A DNA stretch of 64,000 nt. Source: Corynebacterium kalidii. GTDB lineage: Bacteria > Actinomycetota > Actinomycetes > Mycobacteriales > Mycobacteriaceae. Both the position numbers and the translations under genes were made by a program. The notes beneath the pieces were generated by a model. The model was not told the origin of the DNA. It searched no databases and worked only from the letters and a program-made list of their open reading frames with translations. Of this stretch, positions 56,076-64,000 are shown in pieces; position 1 is the first letter of the stretch, and every line of letters starts with the position of its first letter. Location: the NCBI RefSeq assembly GCF_022869005.1, contig NZ_JALIEA010000012.1:1-64000 (forward strand). Direction: 5' to 3'.

Positions 56076-56813
56076 ATGATGCTCAACCTGCCGGGGTCCG
56101 GCGCCGCTGAAGAACTGTCGTTGACGCTGACCGGGGCGGCGGACGGCCGGGCCCCGTCCCTGGCGTCCGAGCTGCGGAGGACCGCGGCGGTGGCGACGCG
56201 TGCGCTGCGGATGGACTCCGGTGCCATGGCCCGCGTGGTCCGGGTGGGCGACGACACGGTGGACGTCATCTTCTCGACCCCGCTGGGCTGCATCGTCGCC
56301 GAGCGGGTCCATGCGGTGCCGTCGGTCGACGACGCGGTGGTCCTGGCCGACCCGCTGCCCCGGGTCCTGGCGGCGGCCGCGGACGCCCCGGCGGGGACGT
56401 CGGTGACGCTCGGGGGAGTGGTGTCGCTGTTGTGGACGGGGACGGCGCCGCCGGCGCGCGGCTACACCCTCGTCGACACCGTCCCGGCCGGGGACGTGCG
56501 CGGGTTGTTCGCCGGGATGCAGCGTGAGGCCGACGAGTACGCCGGTCCCGCGGGCCTGCCGCCGTCGCTGCTGGACCAGACGTTGCTGCGGCTGACCGGC
56601 CCGACAGGTTCCGACACGGTGGAAATCACCGGGCGCGTGGTCGCCGCGCTCGGCGCACTGGGGCTGGTGGTGGAACCGAAGCGTGAGGAGCTGCGCGCCT
56701 ACGACGTGATCAGGGTCAGCACGACCGGGTCGTGGGTGCGGATCGACGCGTTGTTCGGCTCGGCCTACGTCCCCCGCCCGGGCGGGTTGGCCCGGATCCC
56801 GTCGCCGAACTAG
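56076..56813 (+). CDS. Conserved hypothetical protein (Rv2474c position)
   Basis: 245 aa, rich in Ala/Val/Arg, no signal peptide. It looks soluble with alternating strands (VARVVRVGDDTVDVIFSTPLGCIVAERV) and helices (LASELRRTAAVATRALRM). Ends in VRIDALFGSAYVPRPGGLARIPSPN. Similar in position and length to a mycobacterial hypothetical near ettA; no function. ATG 56076 (ATGATG doublet) follows a GGGGGAGGGC run. The stop TAG overlaps the convergent glbO stop at CTAG, so transcripts run into each other. Confidence 0.75.
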   Translation: MMLNLPGSGAAEELSLTLTGAADGRAPSLASELRRTAAVATRALRMDSGAMARVVRVGDDTVDVIFSTPLGCIVAERVHAVPSVDDAVVLADPLPRVLAAAADAPAGTSVTLGGVVSLLWTGTAPPARGYTLVDTVPAGDVRGLFAGMQREADEYAGPAGLPPSLLDQTLLRLTGPTGSDTVEITGRVVAALGALGLVVEPKREELRAYDVIRVSTTGSWVRIDALFGSAYVPRPGGLARIPSPN

Positions 56814-57198
56814 AACTTGTTGACCAGCATGTCCGCGACGCGGGTCATGTGGTCCCACATCGCCTGGCGGGGTGCCTCGGGCAGGTCCTCGTCGCTGACG
56901 GTGGCCAGGGCGTTGCCCATCAGTTCCAGCCAGCGGTCGCGGGCGGCGGGGTCGACGGGGAAGTGCATGTGCCGCATCCGCAGGCGCGGGTGGCCGCGCT
57001 GTTCCGTGAAGGTCTGCGGGCCGCCCCAGTACTGCACCAGGAACCACCGCAGCCTGTCCTCGGCGCCGGCGAGGTCGTCGGCCGGGTACATCGGGCCGAG
57101 GATGTCGTCGTCGGGGATCTGACGGTAGAACTCGCCGACGATGCGGCGGAAGATGTCCTCCCCGCCGACGGCCTCGTAGAAGCTCCGCGGTTGCGTCA

Positions 57199-57199
<1 letters not shown>
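56810..57199 (-). CDS. glbO: Truncated hemoglobin, group II (GlbO type)
   Basis: 129-aa trHb: FYEAVGGEDIFRRIVGEFYRQIPDDDILGPMYP, then FLVQYWGGPQTFTEQRGHPRLRMRHMHFPVD with the proximal His in a RMRHMHFP run and the Tyr/Trp distal residues YWGGP typical of group II. Binds oxygen or detoxifies NO. Its ATG shares one base with the pepN stop (TGATG), so it is translationally coupled to pepN. Confidence 0.94.
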
Positions 57200-59868
<2,669 letters not shown>

Positions 59869-59876
59869 GAGGCACA

Positions 59877-59882
59877 ACGATA
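59877..59882 (-). promoter_or_regulatory. -10 box for pepN
   Basis: Minus strand TATCGT at 59877-59882, eight bases before ATG 59868, as in leaderless corynebacterial genes. Confidence 0.45.
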
Positions 59883-60029
59883 GTCGCCCTGGACCGTGCT
59901 GTCCGGAGATGGGTCAGGTCAGGGGCGGCTCACAGTGGCCCTCACAGTGGCCTCAGGTGCGCGTATCCTCGGGGTCGATCAACCGGACGGACGACAGCAC
60001 CGCCAGTACCGACAGCAAGGAGCACCCTG

Positions 60030-60671
60030 ATGAGCAACGCCAACACCCCGGTCACCCTGTACTTCGACGCCACATGCCCGTTCGCCTGGGTGACGAGCCG
60101 CTGGATCAAGGAGGTCGAGGCCGTGCGGGATGTGGACGTGACGTTCGCGCCGATGAGTCTCGCGGTGCTGAACGAGGACAAGGACATCCCGGCCGACTAC
60201 GCCTCGAAGATGACGGCGGCGTGGGGCCCTGCCCTGGTGGCGGCCGCGGTGTACACCCGGGAGCCGGAGAAGGTCGACGCGCTGTACACCGCACTGGGTA
60301 CCCGGATCCACGACCAGGGGCAGGGGGGACGGGTCGGGGACGGTGCCTACGACGACCTCATCGCCGAGGCGCTGGACGAGGCGGGGCTCTCCGCGGACTA
60401 CGCCGCGGCGGCGCATTCGCGTGGCGACGACGCGGAGGCCTGGGAGCCGACGCTGCGGAGCTACCACGCCACGGCGCTCGCGAAGGTCGGGGACGACGTG
60501 GGCACCCCGGTGGTCGAGCTGGAGGGCCGGGCGTTCTTCGGGCCGGTGCTGACCCGGGTTCCGCGGGGCGAGGACGCCGGGAAGATCTTCGACGCCGCGG
60601 TGACGTTGGGTGGGTACGATCATTTCTATGAGCTGAAAAAGACCAGGTCAGAGGACCCGAGCGCGGTGTAG
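60030..60671 (+). CDS. DsbA-fold mycothiol-linked oxidoreductase, Rv2466c-like
   Basis: 213-aa thioredoxin-fold protein of the Rv2466c (mycoredoxin-like nitroreductase) type. TLYFDATCPFAWVTSRWIKEV at the start, MSLAVLNEDKDIPADY, WGPALVAAAVYTREP, DDVGTPVVELEGRAFFGPVLTRVPRGEDAGKIFDAAVTL all align by eye with that family. The active site is CPFA: Cys16 stays, but the second Cys (CPWC in Rv2466c) is Ala19, so a one-cysteine mechanism is implied. ATG 60030 follows AAGGAGC. Divergent from pepN. Confidence 0.87.
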   Translation: MSNANTPVTLYFDATCPFAWVTSRWIKEVEAVRDVDVTFAPMSLAVLNEDKDIPADYASKMTAAWGPALVAAAVYTREPEKVDALYTALGTRIHDQGQGGRVGDGAYDDLIAEALDEAGLSADYAAAAHSRGDDAEAWEPTLRSYHATALAKVGDDVGTPVVELEGRAFFGPVLTRVPRGEDAGKIFDAAVTLGGYDHFYELKKTRSEDPSAV

Positions 60672-60763
60672 TGGGGAACCCCTGGTCGGTGGTGGCACCG
60701 CCGTCAGGTACCCCCGGGGGTAACGATGTTCGTGGTGTTGCCGCGGGCACTGTTCGCTGAGGA

Positions 60764-60875
60764 TACTATCTCAGATATCGGCTATTGAGGGGCGTGAGGG
60801 TTCCCTCTGCGGCTGAGATGACTCTCCTCTTCTGCACTATCCACACCAGTCATATGACGAAGGAGTACCAGGACC
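60764..60875 (+). promoter_or_regulatory. Promoter and leader of the tandem small-protein genes
   Basis: TACTAT at 60764-60769 is a -10 candidate within the near-palindrome TGAGGATACTATCTCA (60758-60773). The predicted leader is ~100 nt and ends in GAAGGAG (60860-60866) before ATG 60876. The palindrome over the -10 is a candidate operator. Confidence 0.4.
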
Positions 60876-61070
60876 ATGGGTTCACTTGACGGAATCACGG
60901 ACATCGCCGACATTGCCGGAGACTTGCTGAGGATCGCTGTCGGCCTGCTGAAGGGGGACCTGTCCGTGCTCAGCACGGAGGGATCCCTGGCCGGGATCTT
61001 CGGCTCCAGCGGTGATCTTGACCTGGCCGGCTCGATCGACGGCTCGTCGACCGACGCGGGCGGCGAGTAG
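60876..61070 (+). CDS. Small Gly/Ser/Asp-rich protein 1, possible corynebacterial porin-like
   Basis: 64-aa protein with no signal peptide. The N-terminal half is amphipathic/hydrophobic (ITDIADIAGDLLRIAVGLLKG), the second half is acidic Gly/Ser-rich (GSSGDLDLAGSIDGSS). The size and features (small, no signal, amphipathic) fit PorA/PorH-like pore-forming proteins of mycolate membranes, but no direct sequence match is claimed. VLSTEGSLAG at residues 31-40 recurs in the next protein. Leader and RBS (GAAGGAG, 9 nt) are good. Co-transcribed with protein 2 after 3 bp. Confidence 0.6.
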   Translation: MGSLDGITDIADIAGDLLRIAVGLLKGDLSVLSTEGSLAGIFGSSGDLDLAGSIDGSSTDAGGE

Positions 61071-61073
61071 ATC

Positions 61074-61310
61074 ATGATCAACGAACTGCTGGGCCTGCTC
61101 GGTGAGTTGAAGGACATCCTCCTCGGGACGTTGGCAGGCGAAAGCGGGGTGCTGAGCACCGAAGGGTCACTCGCCGGTAGTGCCGGGGCGGAGGCGGTCG
61201 GCGGCAGCGTCGTCGGCTCGGTCGTCGGTTCGCTCGGCGGCGAGGAGCTTGTCGAGAAGATCCCCGAGACCCTGCTCGACGCCCTCGGCTCGGTCAGCAA
61301 CAACGGTTAA
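61074..61310 (+). CDS. Small Gly/Ser/Val-rich protein 2, paralogue of protein 1
   Basis: 78 aa. Starts MINELLGLLGELKDILLGTLAG, an amphipathic helix, then the shared VLSTEGSLAG (residues 26-35), a Gly/Ser/Val segment (GGSVVGSVVGSLGG) and an amphipathic tail (EKIPETLLDALGSV). 7 of 10 codons of the shared motif differ synonymously from protein 1, so selection is at the protein level. No signal peptide. Two-gene operon closed by a strong terminator. A heteromeric channel is a fair hypothesis by analogy to PorA-PorH. Function otherwise unknown. Confidence 0.6.
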   Translation: MINELLGLLGELKDILLGTLAGESGVLSTEGSLAGSAGAEAVGGSVVGSVVGSLGGEELVEKIPETLLDALGSVSNNG

Positions 61311-61331
61311 TCCGACCCGCTGTAGAGTCGT

Positions 61332-61370
61332 CCGCGGGCCCACATCCTGTCACGGGACGTGGGCCCGCGG
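61332..61370 (+). terminator. Terminator after the small-protein pair
   Basis: 12-bp perfect stem CCGCGGGCCCAC/GTGGGCCCGCGG (61332-61343, 61359-61370), a 15-nt loop, then CGTTTCTGTGT. Confidence 0.85.
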
Positions 61371-61435
61371 CGTTTCTGTGTCTGGCTTCAGGGGGAAAAC
61401 TTCACCGTGGTCGCCTGCCGGTGCCGACGGTCGGA

Positions 61436-61441
61436 TAAACT
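61436..61441 (+). promoter_or_regulatory. -10 box of rpiB
   Basis: TAAACT 7 nt before ATG 61449 with CGGACCC between. This would yield a leaderless mRNA. Confidence 0.5.
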
Positions 61442-61448
61442 CGGACCC

Positions 61449-61925
61449 ATGCGTATCTACCTCGGTGCTGACCATGCCGGATTCGAGATGAAGAATGTCA
61501 TCGCGGACCACCTCAAGGAGAAGGGGCACGACGTCATCGACTGCGGCGCCCACACCTTCGACCCGGAGGACGACTACCCCGCGTTCTGTATCGAAGCCGC
61601 CCGCAAGACCGTCGACGACAAAGGATCGCTCGGCATCGTCCTCGGCGGCTCCGGTAACGGTGAGCAGATCGCCGCGAACAAGGTCGTCGGCGCCCGCTGC
61701 GCCCTGGCGTGGTCCGTGGAGACCGCCAAGCTCGCCCGTGAACACAACAACGCCCAGCTGATCGGTATCGGCGGGCGGATGCACTCGGAGTCCGAGGTAC
61801 TGGAGATCGTCGACGCCTTCATCGCCGAGCCCTGGTCGGGCGTGGACCGCCACCAGCGCCGGATCGAGATCCTGGAGAAGTACGAGCAGACCGGCCAGAC
61901 CCCGGAGATCCCCGACGCGAACTAG
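61449..61925 (+). CDS. rpiB: Ribose-5-phosphate isomerase B
   Basis: Interconverts ribose 5-phosphate and ribulose 5-phosphate in the pentose phosphate pathway. 158 aa: MRIYLGADHAGFEMKN, IDCGAHTFDPEDDYPAF, the phosphate loop GGSGNGEQIAANKVVGARCALAW, and GIGGRM. The base-catalysing residue is Glu in GNGEQ as in actinobacterial RpiB rather than the E. coli Cys. ATG 61449 has a -10 7 nt ahead. Confidence 0.96.
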   Translation: MRIYLGADHAGFEMKNVIADHLKEKGHDVIDCGAHTFDPEDDYPAFCIEAARKTVDDKGSLGIVLGGSGNGEQIAANKVVGARCALAWSVETAKLAREHNNAQLIGIGGRMHSESEVLEIVDAFIAEPWSGVDRHQRRIEILEKYEQTGQTPEIPDAN

Positions 61926-61972
61926 GAAACCTGAGGGGGCTGAGAGCCTCTGGCCCGGCGGGTGGCGGGGAC

Positions 61973-62191
61973 CTACCCGTTCTGCGGGTGGCCGGGCCGC
62001 GACAGGTTCCACTTCTTGAGCTCCTGGGAGCTCCAGAGGGTGAGTCCGTGGTGCCTGGTGACGGGTTTCGGTATCCGGTCCCGGCTGACGTAGCTGGTGA
62101 AGGTGCCGCGGGAGGTGCCGAGGAAGTCGGCGCATTCCGCAGCTGTCCACAGTTCGTGCCCGGTGTCCGCGTCGATGATCGTCGGCTTCAT
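61973..62191 (-). CDS. AlpA/MerR-like helix-turn-helix DNA-binding protein
   Basis: 72 aa. The HTH reads WTAAECADFLGTSRGTFTSYVSRDRIPKPV, with a C-terminal wing RHHGLTLWSSQELKKWN, as in excisionase/AlpA small DNA-binding proteins. No recombinase or prophage is nearby, so it is likely a housekeeping small regulator found beside rpiB. Convergent with rpiB. Confidence 0.8.
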   Translation of the reverse strand: MKPTIIDADTGHELWTAAECADFLGTSRGTFTSYVSRDRIPKPVTRHHGLTLWSSQELKKWNLSRPGHPQNG

Positions 62192-62309
62192 GAAAACTCA
62201 GGGTACTTTCCTCCCCCTCTCCATGTGGTGCCAGACGAGGCCGCGTCCGCCGTCCGTCGTGAAGATGCAGTTGGGGCGGTGTGCTGTCCTCGACCACGGG
62301 GTCGACGGG

Positions 62310-62345
62310 GGTAGGGACTGAGTATAACTATAGATATTTTCATAT
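62310..62345 (+). promoter_or_regulatory. AT-rich promoter region of poxB
   Basis: A rare AT-rich run, with TATAACTATAGATATTTTCAT (62323-62343), stands out in a GC-rich background about 120 bp before poxB. It offers several -10 matches (TATAAC, TAGATA), and the rest of the 266-bp gap holds no gene. Confidence 0.45.
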
Positions 62346-62457
62346 TTCCGTGTGGTTCCAGCGGGGTGACGGAGCTCTCCCTGCAGCCGTGCCGACAACG
62401 GCATAGTGTCGGAGGGGCAGGTAGTCCAACCGACTCTGACACGGGAGTAGTCCTCAC

Positions 62458-64000
62458 ATGGCTCGTAATTACGCGGAACAACTCGTCGCAACCCTGGAGG
62501 CACAGGGGGTCCGGCGGATCTTCGGTCTCGTCGGGGACAGTCTCAACCCTGTGGTCGACGCGGTGAAGCGCAGCAGTATCGAATGGTTCCACGTTCGCAA
62601 CGAAGAGGCGGCTGCCTTCGCGGCGGGGGCGGAATCACAGGTGACCGGGACACTCGCCGTCTGTGCGGGCTCGTGCGGTCCGGGGAACACCCACCTGGTG
62701 CAGGGGCTCTACGACTCCCACCGCAACGGCGCGAAGGTGCTGGCGATCGCCAGCCACATCCCGTCCCAGTTCATCGGGTCGCACTACTTCCAGGAGACCC
62801 ACCCGGAAGCGCTCTTCGCGGAGTGCTCGGGCTACTGCGAGATGGTGAACTCGGCGGCCCAGGGGGCGACGATCCTGCACCACGCGATCCAGTCCACGAT
62901 GGCCGGCAACGGTGTGTCGGTCCTGGTCCTCCCCGGTGACATCGCCGGTGACGACGCGGTGGAGTCACCGCAACTGAACTCCACCATCGCCGCCGAACGG
63001 CCCGTCGTGCACCCCGCCGCGGGTGAGCTGCACGCGCTGGCGGACGCGGTCAACAAGGCGAAGAAGATCACGCTGTTCGGCGGTGCGGGGTGCAGGGACG
63101 CCCGTGACGAGGTGTTCGCCCTGGCGGAGAAGGTCAAGGCGCCGGTCGGACACGCCTACGGCGGCAAGGAGTTCCTGCACTACGACAACCCCTACGATGT
63201 CGGGATGTCCGGGCTGCTCGGGTACGGCGCCTGTTCGGAGGCTTTCGACGAGGCGGACCTGCTGATCCTGCTCGGCACCGACTTCCCGTACACGGAGTTC
63301 CTGCCGCGCGACACCCCGACTGCCCAGGTCGACATCAAGGGCGGGAACATCGGACGGCGGACGACGGTGACCTACCCGGTCACCGGTGACGTCGCGGCGA
63401 CGATCGCCGACCTGCTGCCGCTCATCGACGAGAAGTCCGACTCCTCCTTCCTCGAGTCGATGCTGAAGATGCAGGAGAAGAACCTACGGCACGTCGTCGA
63501 CGCGTACACGAGGAACATCGAGCACCACACCCCGATCCATCCGGAGTACGTGTCCTACGTGCTGGACGAACTCGCCGACGACGACGCGGTGTTCACGGCG
63601 GACACCGGCATGTGCAATGTCTGGCATGCGAGGTACATCACCCCGACGGCGGACCGGACGCTGCTGGCGTCCTTCCGTCACGGGACGATGGCCAATGCGT
63701 TGCCCCAGGCGATCGGCGCCGCGGAAGGCGCCGGACGGCGTCGGCAGGTGATCGCGATGTGCGGCGACGGCGGGCTCGGGATGCTGATGGGGGAGCTGCT
63801 GACCATGAAGCTGCACCAGGTGCCGGTGAAAGCCGTCGTGTACAACAACTCGACCCTCGGCATGGTGAAGCTCGAGATGCTGGTGGCGGGGATGCCGGAC
63901 TTCGGCACCGACCACGAGAAGGTCAACTACGCGGACATCGCCGAGGCCTGCGGCATCAAGGCGTTCCGTATCGAGGACCCGAAGGACGTGAAGTCCGTGC
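62458..64000 (+). CDS. poxB: Pyruvate dehydrogenase (quinone)/pyruvate oxidase, 3' end beyond window
   Basis: ThDP-dependent flavoenzyme that oxidises pyruvate to acetate and CO2 and passes electrons to quinone at the membrane. 514 codons are visible of ~580. Landmarks: VRRIFGLVGDSLNPVVDAV and WFHVRNEEAAAFAAGAES with catalytic Glu (residue ~50), SCGPGNTHLVQGL, and the ThDP motif GDGGLGMLMGELLTMKLHQVPVKAVVYNN. ATG 62458 starts MARNYAEQLV. In C. glutamicum this is pqo, active in stationary phase. The C-terminal membrane-binding helix lies outside the window. Confidence 0.93.
   Translation, partial: MARNYAEQLVATLEAQGVRRIFGLVGDSLNPVVDAVKRSSIEWFHVRNEEAAAFAAGAESQVTGTLAVCAGSCGPGNTHLVQGLYDSHRNGAKVLAIASHIPSQFIGSHYFQETHPEALFAECSGYCEMVNSAAQGATILHHAIQSTMAGNGVSVLVLPGDIAGDDAVESPQLNSTIAAERPVVHPAAGELHALADAVNKAKKITLFGGAGCRDARDEVFALAEKVKAPVGHAYGGKEFLHYDNPYDVGMSGLLGYGACSEAFDEADLLILLGTDFPYTEFLPRDTPTAQVDIKGGNIGRRTTVTYPVTGDVAATIADLLPLIDEKSDSSFLESMLKMQEKNLRHVVDAYTRNIEHHTPIHPEYVSYVLDELADDDAVFTADTGMCNVWHARYITPTADRTLLASFRHGTMANALPQAIGAAEGAGRRRQVIAMCGDGGLGMLMGELLTMKLHQVPVKAVVYNNSTLGMVKLEMLVAGMPDFGTDHEKVNYADIAEACGIKAFRIEDPKDVKSV

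Noticed and set aside
60795..60840. GGCTGAGATGA resembling the TPP riboswitch GGCTGAGA element upstream of the small-protein pair
   Set aside because: The second conserved part (the ACCTGATC...GGTAATGC region) is absent, and the genes below are not thiamine genes.
61930..61980. GGGGCTGAGAGCC and CGGGGACC after rpiB, again TPP-like
   Set aside because: It lies between convergent gene ends and lacks the other TPP helices.
61973..62191. AlpA/excisionase-like HTH as sign of a mobile element
   Set aside because: No integrase, direct repeats or composition shift flank it, and it sits next to rpiB as a small regulator.

Overview
The window is about 64 kb of high-GC actinobacterial chromosome, most likely from a GC-rich Corynebacterium. 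Three things point there. Gene order is shared with Mycobacterium in two long blocks (dinG-pncB-clpS-DUF2017-P1 peptidase-rhomboid-murI-MBL hydrolase-rph-rdgB-DUF3817-LprD-like, and ssb-ettA-thioesterase-hypothetical-glbO-pepN-DsbA-rpiB). A DtxR-like operator precedes a siderophore importer. Several genes have a -10 box 6-8 nt before the start codon, as in the leaderless mRNAs common in this genus. Genus assignment is inference; the synteny is recalled from the M. tuberculosis map, not searched. No mobile element, prophage, rRNA or CRISPR array was seen, so this reads as core chromosome with a few accessory insertions.

Layout. 1-3.6 kb: 3' end of ctaD with a terminator, serB, and a Pth2-type hydrolase. 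3.6-17.2 kb: an acyl-CoA synthetase, then the first conserved block (DNA repair, NAD salvage, ClpS adaptor, glutamate racemase, a probable cAMP phosphodiesterase, RNase PH, RdgB, an M20 amidohydrolase, two small membrane proteins), closed by tRNA-Leu. 17.3-26.8 kb: a more accessory stretch with a 46-aa ORF behind a long leader, a lipoprotein, a Tat-exported neutral ceramidase homologue with Thr in place of the family Ser, a YCII/ECF42-type sigma pair, Bcp, DUF3618, an AbrB-family membrane protein that seems to use CTG as start, an MFS exporter and tRNA-Lys. 27-35.4 kb: an L,D-transpeptidase, then a petrobactin/YclNOPQ-type iron importer operon that continues into a shortened FetB-like permease and a flavin reductase, followed by an LLM oxidoreductase and an HdeD-like protein.

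35.6-49.4 kb: a membrane cytochrome b with a collagen-like Pro/Gly/Ala N-terminal region, a PH-domain protein, a domain-permuted lipoate ligase homologue, a RecQ helicase with a phosphoribosyltransferase-like tail, a frameshifted small membrane gene, a CHY zinc finger protein, an old-yellow-enzyme homologue, tRNA-His, orn, an SDR, an SLC13 transporter, two tandem membrane acyltransferases and tRNA-Arg. 49.4-64 kb: a CopD/CtaG fusion, a second conserved block (ssb, ettA, thioesterase, glbO, pepN, DsbA-like, rpiB) that also holds two tandem tiny proteins sharing a ten-residue motif, an AlpA-like HTH protein, and the first 514 codons of poxB running off the end.

The best candidates for something undescribed are the tandem small proteins at 60.9-61.3 kb (identical motif, mostly different codons), the collagen-like cytochrome b, the 46-aa ORF with its leader, and the ceramidase with an altered active-site motif.
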